The position numbers were made by a program, and so were the translations under genes. Positions 53,760 to 62,653 of a DNA stretch of 64,000 nucleotides are shown one piece after another. The notes under the pieces were generated by a model. It ran no database searches. It saw only the letters and a list, made by a program, of their open reading frames with translations, and was not told the origin of the DNA. Source of the DNA: Flavobacterium rivuli WB 3.3-2 = DSM 21788 (GTDB taxonomy: Bacteria; Bacteroidota; Bacteroidia; Flavobacteriales; Flavobacteriaceae); the NCBI RefSeq assembly GCF_000378485.1, contig NZ_KB899966.1, forward strand, positions 648,695-712,694, in the 5' to 3' direction. Every line of letters starts with the position of its first letter. Position 1 is the stretch's first letter.

Positions 53760-55448
53760 TTAAAAATCTTCCTCCACATCAAAACTAAGCGCTTCCTTAC
53801 TAACCGGATGTACAAACTCTAAATGTGCTGCATGTAGGTATAGCCTGTCGGAAGCTGTGCCGTAAAGGTCATCTCCCACAATAGGAGCATTAAGCCCCAA
53901 CTCGTGCGCTGCATGCATGCGCAACTGGTGCGTCCTGCCGGTATGGGGCCAAAAATGCACTTTAGTGGTGTCTTCTTTTCGTTCGATTGTTTTCCAATGG
54001 GTAACAGCTTTTTTACCAAATTCAAAACAAACCAACTGGCTCGGCCTGTTATCAAGGTCGCCACGAAGCGGCAATGTAATTTCGCCCCCCTCCTGCTCTA
54101 TTACTTTACTAAGTAATGCTGTGTAGCGTTTGTTAACCGTTCGCTTAATAAACTGCCTCTGTATGTCTTTGTGGGCTTCTTTAGTTTTAGCTACGACCAG
54201 CAATCCTGATGTTGCCATATCTAACCGATGTATGATAAGCGGTTCAATATTACCAAACAGGTATTGCAGGCGGGTGTAAACAGAATCCTGTACGGCAATA
54301 CCCGGAACCGAGAGTAACCCCGATGGTTTGTTAACCACTATAAAACTATCGTCCTCATAAACAACTTCGAGTTTTTTATCCTGACCGGGATTATCTAAAA
54401 AAGGGTTTTGTTCCAGTTCTATGCCTTGTAGCATGTGTTCAAGTATGGGTTTGCATTTCCCGGTACAGGCAGGGTAAAACTGTTTGTGTTTCCTTATTTC
54501 CGACTTTGGTGGTGCGCCCCACCAAAACTCGGCCATTGCAATAGGTGTATGCCCGTGCAAAAAAGCATACTGCAACAACTTCGGCGTAGCACACTCCCCT
54601 GCTGCTGCCGGTGGTTTGCCAAAAACCGTATCGCTAAAAATAGCATACAGGCTTTTTTCCTGTTTGTCTTTATTAAGAAACACATAATTTTCGAAAAGCT
54701 GCTGCTGCAACGCCGCCGATTTTTCTCTTCGTTCTTTCTTTAAAGCCTCAATATTCTCTTCGTATATAGATAACTCTGATTTAATATCGTCTAATTGTTG
54801 CTGCCATTTATTTACCACCAAATTAAACTGGTGTTTATCGTGCAGGCTATAGCGTATAAGATATGCTTCTAAGTCGGCATATTCTTGTTCACTTAAAATG
54901 CTTTTTTGTTCTTTGCGCTGTTTTTTACGGTCGTCTTTATTTATTTTCAACTGCTTTTTAAAAGCATCAATTTCCTGTAAGGACTTTGTTGTTAAATTCT
55001 CATAGTCCTTTTTAAGCTTCAGATAGCTTTCATCTTCTTCAATATCTATTACCTGTTTGTTAATATCATTTAGGATGTATTGTTCTTTTAAAAAGAAACT
55101 ATCTTCCATGAGCATATCAAAAACCGGCGGCACAAACTTTTCATGATTATTAGAGTCCGCCAATTTACCTGAAAAAGCCGAAAGATATCCAAGTTTCCCT
55201 TCTGCATCTTTAACAACCAGCACGCCAAACATTTTGCCTATAACTATTCCATTTTGATTTTCTTTAAGCCCAAAATTATGGTCGAGGTCAGTCTGCGATT
55301 CTAAATAGCACTGCAATTCTTCAACAGCAATTTTAGTCAGCTCATGCGGTTCGTAAAAAAAAGGAAAGGTAAATTTTTCCGGCAGGGCTATACCTTTTAT
55401 TAATGCCTGGGAAAAGTAAGTTATGATATTTGGGCTATTGGTAATCAA
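53760..55448 (-). CDS. RluA-family pseudouridine synthase with a long N-terminal extension
   Basis: The C-terminal ~220 residues form the RluA catalytic domain, with the catalytic Asp in IIHRLDMATSGLL and a GRTHQLRMHAAHELG segment. It isomerises uridine in rRNA or tRNA. The protein is 562 residues, against ~220-320 for common RluA members. The N-terminal ~340 residues contain a long coiled-coil stretch rich in Glu and Lys (around residues 140-270) and a Cys/His patch (FYPACTGKCKP) just before the catalytic domain. This long type occurs in Bacteroidetes and some Gammaproteobacteria. The RNA target is unknown. Confidence 0.9.
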   Translation of the reverse strand: MITNSPNIITYFSQALIKGIALPEKFTFPFFYEPHELTKIAVEELQCYLESQTDLDHNFGLKENQNGIVIGKMFGVLVVKDAEGKLGYLSAFSGKLADSNNHEKFVPPVFDMLMEDSFFLKEQYILNDINKQVIDIEEDESYLKLKKDYENLTTKSLQEIDAFKKQLKINKDDRKKQRKEQKSILSEQEYADLEAYLIRYSLHDKHQFNLVVNKWQQQLDDIKSELSIYEENIEALKKERREKSAALQQQLFENYVFLNKDKQEKSLYAIFSDTVFGKPPAAAGECATPKLLQYAFLHGHTPIAMAEFWWGAPPKSEIRKHKQFYPACTGKCKPILEHMLQGIELEQNPFLDNPGQDKKLEVVYEDDSFIVVNKPSGLLSVPGIAVQDSVYTRLQYLFGNIEPLIIHRLDMATSGLLVVAKTKEAHKDIQRQFIKRTVNKRYTALLSKVIEQEGGEITLPLRGDLDNRPSQLVCFEFGKKAVTHWKTIERKEDTTKVHFWPHTGRTHQLRMHAAHELGLNAPIVGDDLYGTASDRLYLHAAHLEFVHPVSKEALSFDVEEDF

Positions 55449-55764
55449 GTTGTTTATAATTTTACGGTGCGAAAGTAATGGATATTTATTCCAGACGAAA
55501 AAAAATCTAAAAATTTATAAAAGTGGCTCGCAATTTGTATTGTAGGAAATCATGAAGATTAATTGTTAACGATAAGGCTATTTAAGAAGGATACTAAATT
55601 TTCTCTTTTAAGATAAAACACTTCATTATTAAAAGAGATTTTAGATTTTACCCATCATTATCACAGCCATTCAGGTTAATAAATTGCATCTTTTACACAT
55701 TCACAAGTCATTAACAAATACATTGTTGCCTGTATTGTTAAGTTTGGTTAATTTTGTACGCAAG
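55449..55764. other. Intergenic region before the small secreted gene
   Basis: AT-rich and non-coding, without a convincing hairpin. The only element is the promoter at 55726-55756. Confidence 0.6.
55726..55756 (+). promoter_or_regulatory. Promoter of the small secreted gene
   Basis: TTG at 55726-55728, a 20-base spacer, then TAATTTTG at 55749-55756, ending 8 bases before the ATG at 55765. Confidence 0.55.
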
Positions 55765-56190
55765 ATGAAGTTAGTATTTAGAATTTTCATATCGCTTTAT
55801 ATTTTCCTGTTGGCCGGATATAGCCAACTGCATGCAAGCGTGCAGCAGGACAATATATGCTTTACTCCTGAAAAAATTCTTGAAAAGGCTGACCACTCTG
55901 TTTTTAACCACAGCGACGGTACAGTATATTTAGATGTTAAATCGGCCGTGCTAACTACCCTAAAAGTAAATGATAAAGTTGACACATCTGACAATGAAGA
56001 TGAAGATGAAAAACTTGTATCCCTTAAAAAGTCTGTAGACAGTAGTAAATACCTTACTACTACACTATATAATATCCCATCTCCGGGGTATTCAAGCCAC
56101 TCTGTTGTAAAACGCTTCAATACTTTTGCGCGTTCTTATAAACTACCTTCACAAAAGTGGTATATCCTTTTCCGAGTTTTCAGGATTTGA
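55765..56190 (+). CDS. Small secreted protein before the RND efflux operon
   Basis: This 141-residue protein has a signal peptide ending QLHA. The mature part is acidic in the middle (TSDNEDEDEKLVSLKK) and basic at its end (KRFNTFARSYKLPSQKWY). I recognise no domain. I chose the ATG at 55765 rather than an upstream frame opening because of the promoter just before it and the clean signal peptide. It precedes the efflux adaptor by 176 bases. Whether it is related to efflux is unknown. Confidence 0.65.
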   Translation: MKLVFRIFISLYIFLLAGYSQLHASVQQDNICFTPEKILEKADHSVFNHSDGTVYLDVKSAVLTTLKVNDKVDTSDNEDEDEKLVSLKKSVDSSKYLTTTLYNIPSPGYSSHSVVKRFNTFARSYKLPSQKWYILFRVFRI

Positions 56191-56366
56191 TTTAAAATCC
56201 TATGTATGCAGGTAAATTAGCTTTTGCCCTGCGTTTCCGTACCCGTAATGTATTACCCATTATCCTGTAGCAGTTTGCGCTAAAGGATAACATAGTGTAT
56301 TCCCTTACACATACGTATCAACAAAAATTTCACAAAAAAACCAACTGCCTTAAAAAGCAAATTATT

Positions 56367-57449
56367 ATGAAGAAACTGCTCATGCTTATGGGTTTGTGTA
56401 CATTGATATGTGCCACAAGCTGCCAAACAAAAACAGAAGAAAAGAAAGAAGAAACTAAGTTTTTAGTTACCAACCCCGTAGTAAAAGATACTACTATTAT
56501 TAAAGAATATGTTGCCCAGGTTAAATCTATACAACATATAGAATTAAGGGCTCAGGAAAGAGGTTACTTACAAAAAATATATGTAGATGAAGGCCAGTCT
56601 GTTAAACAGGGACAAATCCTGTTCCAGATCATGCCTAAACTGTACGAAGCAGAAATGCAAAGAGCTCAGGCAGAAGCTAATTTTGCCGAAATCGAATATA
56701 AAAATACGAAAAGGCTTGCCGATAGTAAAGTTGTTGCACCTAACGAGCTTGCAATGGCTAAAGCTAAGTGGGACAAGGCAAAAGCAGAACTTTCTCTAAC
56801 ACAGGTACACTTGCAGTTTACAGAGATAAGGGCTCCTTTTGATGGTATAATAGACCGTTTTCATGTAAGGCTTGGTAGCCTTGTAGATGAAGGCGATTTG
56901 CTTACAGAACTTTCTGATAATAGCAAGATGTGGGTTTATTATAATGTACCGGAGGCAGAATACCTTGATTATAAAGCGAAAATACAAAGCAAAGAGCAGG
57001 TTAATGTAAACCTGTTAATGGCTAACAACGAAATATTTAAACACGCCGGAGTGGTTTCTACTATCGAGGCCGATTTTAATAACGAAACCGGAAACATCTC
57101 TTTCAGGGCTACATTCCCTAACCCGGAAGGCTTACTACGCCATGGCGAAACCGGTAACATACAAATGAAAGTGCCGTTTAAAAACGCTATGCTTATCCCT
57201 CAAAAAGCTACGTTTGAGGTGCTTGATAAAAAATATGTGTATGTACTTGATAAAAACAATGAGTTAAAATCAAGAGAGGTTAAAATTGCAGGAGAACTTC
57301 CCCACATATTTATAATTGGCGAAGGCCTGTCTACAGGCGACAAAATTCTTCTTGAAGGCTTACGTCTTGTAAAAGAAAATGAAAAAATAGAATACAAACT
57401 TGAGAAGCCGGAATATGTGTTATCGCATTTAGAGCTATATGCAGAGTAA
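56367..57449 (+). CDS. RND efflux adaptor lipoprotein (membrane fusion protein)
   Basis: This ~360-residue periplasmic adaptor has a lipobox CATSC (Cys20) and connects the inner membrane pump to the outer membrane channel. The biotinyl-lipoyl-like region has RAQERGYLQKIYVDEGQSVKQG. A helical hairpin (~90-140) and FTEIRAPFDGIIDRFHVRLG follow, then beta-barrel and membrane-proximal parts. I chose the ATG at 56367 (MKKLLMLMG), since the upstream extension lacks signal character. The pump gene begins 26 bases later, so this is an adaptor-pump-channel operon. Confidence 0.93.
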   Translation: MKKLLMLMGLCTLICATSCQTKTEEKKEETKFLVTNPVVKDTTIIKEYVAQVKSIQHIELRAQERGYLQKIYVDEGQSVKQGQILFQIMPKLYEAEMQRAQAEANFAEIEYKNTKRLADSKVVAPNELAMAKAKWDKAKAELSLTQVHLQFTEIRAPFDGIIDRFHVRLGSLVDEGDLLTELSDNSKMWVYYNVPEAEYLDYKAKIQSKEQVNVNLLMANNEIFKHAGVVSTIEADFNNETGNISFRATFPNPEGLLRHGETGNIQMKVPFKNAMLIPQKATFEVLDKKYVYVLDKNNELKSREVKIAGELPHIFIIGEGLSTGDKILLEGLRLVKENEKIEYKLEKPEYVLSHLELYAE

Positions 57450-57475
57450 TCCTGATAACCTAAAAAGAGAAAAAG

Positions 57476-60400
57476 ATGTTTAGTAAATTCATACAAAGGC
57501 CTGTATTTGCCATCGTAATATCTATTATGATCGTGTTTATGGGTACACTGGCAATCATTAAATTGCCTACGTCGCAATTTCCCGATATTGCGCCTACAAC
57601 AGTAAATATATTTATCGCCTATCCGGGAGCGAGCGCAGATGTACTGGTAAAATCTACCCTTATTACCTTAGAGAATGCCATTAATGGTGTACAGGATATG
57701 AGGTACATGGCTACAGATGCTACCAGCGCCGGTGAAGCCACATTAAGGATAATTTTTGAACCCGGTACAGATCCTAACCAAGCTGTAATACGTGTTAAAA
57801 CAAGGGTAGACCAGGTTATGCCATTACTACCCGAACTTGTACAGCGTGAAGGTGTTGTTATTACACCTATACAGCCAAGTATGCTTATGTATGTTAACCT
57901 GTATGCTACAGGTAAAAACATGGATGAGAAATTCCTGTACAACTATGCCAACGTTAAAATGCTTCCTGAAATTAACAGGATTAAAGGTGTGGCAAGGTCG
58001 CAAATATTAGGTAGCCGTACGTATGCAATGCGTATATGGTTAAACCCTGACCGTATGAGGGCTTACAACGTATCTGTCGATGAAGTTATGAAAGCTCTTG
58101 GCGAGCAAAGTATTGTGGGCCGCCCCGGCCGTATTGGTCAGAGTTCCGGTCTTAATGCACAATCATTAGAATATGTGTTAACGTACAAAGGCAGGTTTAG
58201 TGAGCCTGAAGAATATGGTAACGTAATTATTCGTGCCAATGCCGACGGACAGGCTATCCGCCTTAAAGATATAGGCCGTGCAGAACTTGGTAGTGAATTC
58301 TTTGATATTTATTCCAATCTTGACGGCCACCCATCTGCATCTATTGTATTAAGGCAAAACTACGGCAGTAACGCAAGCGATGTAATTGCAAGTGTTAAAG
58401 CTAAACTTGAGGAAATGAAAGAAACATTCCCTCCCGGTCTTGACTATAAAATTAGTTATGACGTTTCTAAGTTCCTTGATGCTTCTATAGAGCAGGTAAT
58501 AGATACTTTAAGAGATGCCTTTATACTTGTGGCAATTGTGGTATTTATCTTCCTGGGTGACTGGAGATCTACACTTATCCCAATCTTAGCCGTACCGGTA
58601 TCATTAGTAGGTGCTTTCTTTGTTATCCAGTTCTTTGGTATTACTATAAACATGGTTACCATGTTTGCACTTGTACTTGCAATTGGTATTGTGGTAGATG
58701 ATGCCATTGTGGTCGTCGAGGCGGTGCACGCCAAGTTTGAAGAGCATCCGCACATAACGCCTTATCTGGCTGTTAAAAAAGTATTAGGCGAAATTAGCGG
58801 TGCTATTATAGCAATTACCGCGGTAATGGTATCGGTATTCGTTCCTGTATCGTTCATGTCAGGGCCTGTAGGTACATTCTACCGCCAGTTCTCTATAACA
58901 ATGGCGAGTTCTATTGTAATTTCTGCAATTATTGCACTTACCCTTACACCTGTACTGTGTGCTATGTTGTTAAAAAACACGCACGGACAGGAAAAGAAAA
59001 AGAACCTGCTTACTAAAGGCTTAGACCGTTTTAACCGCAGCTTTGATAAACTAACCGGCAGGTATGAAAAAATATTAAGGGTTATTGTAAGCCGCAGGGT
59101 AGTAACATTTGCTGTATTAATAGCATTTTGTGCAGGTACATTCTTTGTAAATAAAATACTTCCTTCAGGATTTATTCCGAGTGAAGATCAGGGTACAATT
59201 TATGCAATCATCCAGACACCTCCGGGATCTACACTTGAAACTACAAACATGGTTTCGCAAAGACTTCAAAAAATTTGTGAAAAAATAGATGGTGTAGAGT
59301 CTGTTACCTCTCTTGCAGGTTATGAGATCATGACCGAAGGCAGGGGCTCTAATGCGGGTACATGCCTTATCAACCTTAAACCATGGGATGAAAGGAAACA
59401 TAAAGTAACCGAAGTAATGGAGGAATTAGAAGAGAAATCTAAAGGCCTTGGTGCAAAAGTTGAGTTTTTTGAACCGCCTGCAATTCCCGGATTTGGTTCA
59501 TCGGGTGGTTTCTCACTACGTTTGTTAGATAAAAATACCGCTACTGATTATCAGGATTTTGATAAGATCAATAAACAATTTCTTGACGATTTAGGTAAAC
59601 GTCCGGAGCTTGCAGGTTTGTTTACATTTTTTGCAGCAAACTACCCACAATACGAGTTACAGATAGATAATAACCTTGCCATGCAAAAAGGGGTATCTAT
59701 AGGTACAGCAATGGAAAACTTAGACATCTTAATTGGTAGTACATACGAGCAGGGCTTTATTAAGTTTGACCGTTTCTTTAAAGTTTACGTTCAGTCAGAT
59801 CCTAAGTTCAGGAGGTTACCGTCAGATGTACTTAACTTATTTGTGAAGAACGACCATGGCGAAATGGTACCGTACTCTGCCTTTATGAAACTTGTAAAAA
59901 CACAGGGGCCTAACGAGATTACACGTTATAACATGTACAACTCTGCGGCCATACAGGGCTTACCTGCAAAAGGGTACACCACTGCAGATGCTATACAGGC
60001 AGTACGCGAAGTTGCCAAGCAAACATTACCTAAAGGATATGATATTGCGTGGGAAGGCCTTTCTTACGATGAGTCTATAAGGGGTAATGAGTCAATTTAC
60101 ATCTTTGCAATAGTACTAATGTTCGTATATTTTGTACTATCTGCTCAATACGAGAGTTTCATTATTCCGTTAGCGGTAATCTTGTCGCTTCCTGTAGGTA
60201 TATTCGGGTCGTTCTTATTGCTACAGTTAGCAGGATTAGAAAATGATATCTATGCCCAGATCGCGCTCATAATGCTTGTAGGATTATTAGGCAAGAACGC
60301 AGTACTTATTGTAGAATTTGCGGTCCAGAAGCACCATGAAGGTGCCACGATACTGGAAGCTGCCATTGAAGGTGCAAAAGTGCGTTTCCGCCCCATCTTA

Positions 60401-60676
60401 ATGACATCATTTGCATTTATTGCAGGTTTAATACCATTAATGCTTGCACACGGGGCCGGAGCCATTGGTAACAGGACACTGGGTTCTGCCGCACTTGGTG
60501 GTATGCTTTTCGGGACTGTATTTGGGGTAATTATTATACCCGGGTTATATTACATATTTGCATCTCTTGCAAATGGTAGAAAACTAATACAGTTTGAAGA
60601 TGACAGTTCTTTATCTGAAGAGCTTGTTCACAGTATAGATAATTTTTCACACAATGAAGAACATGATGCAGAATAG
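57476..60676 (+). CDS. RND multidrug efflux permease, HAE1/AcrB type
   Basis: This 1066-residue proton-driven inner membrane pump takes substrates from the periplasm and inner membrane. It opens with FSKFIQRPVFAIVISI, typical of the family, and has twelve membrane segments and two large periplasmic loops. The proton-relay Asp pair is in GIVVDDAIVVVEAV, and the partner Lys is in LVGLLGKNAVLIVEFA. It contains the GFIPSEDQGTIYAI segment. The substrate range cannot be read off. The channel gene begins inside its last 23 bases. Confidence 0.95.
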   Translation: MFSKFIQRPVFAIVISIMIVFMGTLAIIKLPTSQFPDIAPTTVNIFIAYPGASADVLVKSTLITLENAINGVQDMRYMATDATSAGEATLRIIFEPGTDPNQAVIRVKTRVDQVMPLLPELVQREGVVITPIQPSMLMYVNLYATGKNMDEKFLYNYANVKMLPEINRIKGVARSQILGSRTYAMRIWLNPDRMRAYNVSVDEVMKALGEQSIVGRPGRIGQSSGLNAQSLEYVLTYKGRFSEPEEYGNVIIRANADGQAIRLKDIGRAELGSEFFDIYSNLDGHPSASIVLRQNYGSNASDVIASVKAKLEEMKETFPPGLDYKISYDVSKFLDASIEQVIDTLRDAFILVAIVVFIFLGDWRSTLIPILAVPVSLVGAFFVIQFFGITINMVTMFALVLAIGIVVDDAIVVVEAVHAKFEEHPHITPYLAVKKVLGEISGAIIAITAVMVSVFVPVSFMSGPVGTFYRQFSITMASSIVISAIIALTLTPVLCAMLLKNTHGQEKKKNLLTKGLDRFNRSFDKLTGRYEKILRVIVSRRVVTFAVLIAFCAGTFFVNKILPSGFIPSEDQGTIYAIIQTPPGSTLETTNMVSQRLQKICEKIDGVESVTSLAGYEIMTEGRGSNAGTCLINLKPWDERKHKVTEVMEELEEKSKGLGAKVEFFEPPAIPGFGSSGGFSLRLLDKNTATDYQDFDKINKQFLDDLGKRPELAGLFTFFAANYPQYELQIDNNLAMQKGVSIGTAMENLDILIGSTYEQGFIKFDRFFKVYVQSDPKFRRLPSDVLNLFVKNDHGEMVPYSAFMKLVKTQGPNEITRYNMYNSAAIQGLPAKGYTTADAIQAVREVAKQTLPKGYDIAWEGLSYDESIRGNESIYIFAIVLMFVYFVLSAQYESFIIPLAVILSLPVGIFGSFLLLQLAGLENDIYAQIALIMLVGLLGKNAVLIVEFAVQKHHEGATILEAAIEGAKVRFRPILMTSFAFIAGLIPLMLAHGAGAIGNRTLGSAALGGMLFGTVFGVIIIPGLYYIFASLANGRKLIQFEDDSSLSEELVHSIDNFSHNEEHDAE

Positions 60677-62105
60677 TAAAATATACAGATATATAGCAAT
60701 AGCCGCAATAGGTATAAGCTTTACCGCTTGTAGCCTTCCCGGCGTAGTGCAAAAAACAGAGAGTAATGCAGTTCCTGCCGCGTACAGTACTAATGGTACG
60801 CAGCAGGATACCATAAACTCGGCAAAATTAAAGTGGAAACAATATTTTACCGATCCGGACCTTGTTACCCTTATAGATACAGCACTGATAAACAACCAGG
60901 AGCTAAATATAACTTTACAGGAAATAGAGATCTCTAAAAACGAGATAAGGGCTCGTAAAGGAGAGTACCTTCCATTTATAGGGTTAAGGGCCGGTGCAGA
61001 TGCTACAAAGGCATCCCGCAACACTACTCAGGGTGCATTAGAGCACAATATTGATATTGTTCCCGGTAAAGAAAATGGCGAGCCGCTGCAAAACTATATG
61101 ATAGGCGCTTATGCAAGCTGGGAAGCAGATATTTGGGGGAAACTGCACAATGCAAAAAAAGCAGCTGTTAGCAGGTATCTTTCTACGGTAGAAGGTAAAA
61201 ACTTTATGGTTACCAACCTTATTGCAGAGATTTCTGATTCTTACTATGAATTGCTTGCACTTGATAACCAGCTTGCTATTGTAAAACAAAATATTGAGAT
61301 ACAAAGCAACGCGCTTGAAATTGTGAAGCTGCAAAAAGAGTCTACCCGCGTTACAGAGCTTGCCGTAAAACGATTTGAGGCGCAGGTGCTTAACACTAAA
61401 AGTTTACAGTATGATATTCAGCAAAAGATTACTGAAGCCGAAAATCATCTTAACTATTTAGTTGGCCGTTACCCGCAGCCTATTAAAAGGAATACACAGC
61501 CGTTTGTAGATATTGTGCCTAATGCTGCAAGTACAGGTATACCGTCGCAATTGTTAGCAAACAGGCCGGACATCAGGCAGGCCGAGCTTGACCTTGCTGC
61601 TGCCAAGCTTGATGTAAAAGTAGCTAAAGCAAGGTTTTACCCATCGCTAAGTATTTCTGCAGGCGTAGGCTACCAGGCGTTTAATGCGTCTTACATTGTT
61701 AAGCCACAGTCGTTGCTTTACACCATTGCGGGCGACTTAGCTGCTCCGCTTATTAACAGGAATGCCATTAAAGCTACCTATTATAGTGCCAACTCTAAAC
61801 AGATACAGGCTATTTACAATTATGAGCGTGTAATTTTGAATGCCTATGTAGAAGTGGCTAACCAGGTAGCTAAAATTAGCAACCTGTCTAAAAGCTATGA
61901 TTTTAAATCGCAGGAGGTACAGGCCTTAACACGTTCTATAGATATCTCTAACGACTTGTTTATGTCGGCACGAGCAGATTACATGGAGGTGTTATTAACC
62001 CAACGTGATGCACTGGATTCTAAATTTGACCTTATAGAAACCAAACTTCAGCAAATGAATGCTTCTGTTAATGTGTACCGCGCTTTAGGTGGTGGTGCAA
62101 ATTAA
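60654..62105 (+). CDS. TolC-like outer membrane efflux lipoprotein (NodT type)
   Basis: This 483-residue protein has a lipobox FTAC (Cys26), so it is probably anchored to the outer membrane. The two TolC repeats are visible, with the helical barrel segments RPDIRQAELDLAAAKLDVKVA and YVEVANQVAKISNLSKSY. It completes the tripartite pump. The start overlaps the permease gene by 23 bases. ATGs at 60663 and 60666 are alternative starts. A terminator follows the stop. Confidence 0.93.
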   Translation: MKNMMQNSKIYRYIAIAAIGISFTACSLPGVVQKTESNAVPAAYSTNGTQQDTINSAKLKWKQYFTDPDLVTLIDTALINNQELNITLQEIEISKNEIRARKGEYLPFIGLRAGADATKASRNTTQGALEHNIDIVPGKENGEPLQNYMIGAYASWEADIWGKLHNAKKAAVSRYLSTVEGKNFMVTNLIAEISDSYYELLALDNQLAIVKQNIEIQSNALEIVKLQKESTRVTELAVKRFEAQVLNTKSLQYDIQQKITEAENHLNYLVGRYPQPIKRNTQPFVDIVPNAASTGIPSQLLANRPDIRQAELDLAAAKLDVKVAKARFYPSLSISAGVGYQAFNASYIVKPQSLLYTIAGDLAAPLINRNAIKATYYSANSKQIQAIYNYERVILNAYVEVANQVAKISNLSKSYDFKSQEVQALTRSIDISNDLFMSARADYMEVLLTQRDALDSKFDLIETKLQQMNASVNVYRALGGGAN

Positions 62106-62146
62106 TTTAATTTCCGGCTGATTATATCAGCTATATATATTAATGC

Positions 62147-62184
62147 AAAAGCCTTCAAAGTCTTATGATTTTGAAGGCTTTTTT
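62147..62184 (+). terminator. Intrinsic terminator of the efflux operon
   Basis: AAAAGCCTTCAAA (62147-62159) pairs with TTTTGAAGGCTTTT (about 62169-62182), followed by TTGATTT. Confidence 0.88.
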
Positions 62185-62379
62185 GATTTAGAACATATAT
62201 ATTATTAGCAGGGCATTTGGTATTGATGAATCTGAAAGCTCCAAGGCATAAGGGTAAACAATTTGAACTCCTGCGGCTACAAACCGCTTTATACATGACA
62301 TAAATGAGAGCTAATCTACATCAATTTCATTATGTGTATACTATTTGCATATGTATTATGCTTCAATTGGGATTAAATG

Positions 62380-62526
62380 TCACGCAAAGTCGCGAAGCCG
62401 CAAAGTTAAAACGGAATATTTTCTGCGGAAGAAGCGACTGTTAAGTCGCAAAGCTTTGCGACTTAACAGTCGCTGTTGTTTCAACTTACTAAATAGTAAG
62501 CTTTGCGGCTTCGCGACTTTGCGTGA
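62380..62526. repeat. Nested palindrome, copy B
   Basis: The 26-base arms 62380-62405 and 62501-62526 are perfect inverted repeats, opening TCACGCAAAG and closing CTTTGCGTGA. In the centre, 62433-62474 is a perfect 42-base palindrome that opens AGCGACTGTTAAGTCGC and closes with its reverse complement. It lies between the convergent efflux and GH2 genes, like copy A between its two genes. Confidence 0.93.
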
Positions 62527-62579
62527 AAAAATATTTGAACTACATTATATTTCATTTGGTATTAATTGACACAAAATAC

Positions 62580-62613
62580 AAGCCCCTCTAAGTTACCTTA
62601 GAGGGGCTTTATA
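62580..62613. terminator. Hairpin terminator, mainly for the GH2 gene
   Basis: AGCCCCTCTAAG (62581-62592) and CTTAGAGGGGCT (62597-62608) form a 12-base perfect stem around TTAC. The flanking T and A runs are short on both strands. Confidence 0.75.
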
Positions 62614-62653
62614 ATTAATCCTGAACAGAATTATTGTTCTATTTTATGTTTTA

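Larger units (their letters stand above)
62106..62653. other. Long intergenic region with two terminators and a palindrome
   Basis: No gene is supported in these 548 bases. It contains the efflux terminator (62147-62184), the nested palindrome (62380-62526) and a second hairpin (62580-62613). An open frame at 62345-62569 arises from the palindrome and has no coding character. Confidence 0.8.

Noticed and set aside
54494..54743. Short frames within the RluA-family gene
   Set aside because: They are shadows of the 562-codon gene and lack start context.
62345..62569. 74-codon plus-strand frame
   Set aside because: It runs through the nested palindrome and is Arg/Lys/Cys-rich; the arms of the palindrome explain its openness.
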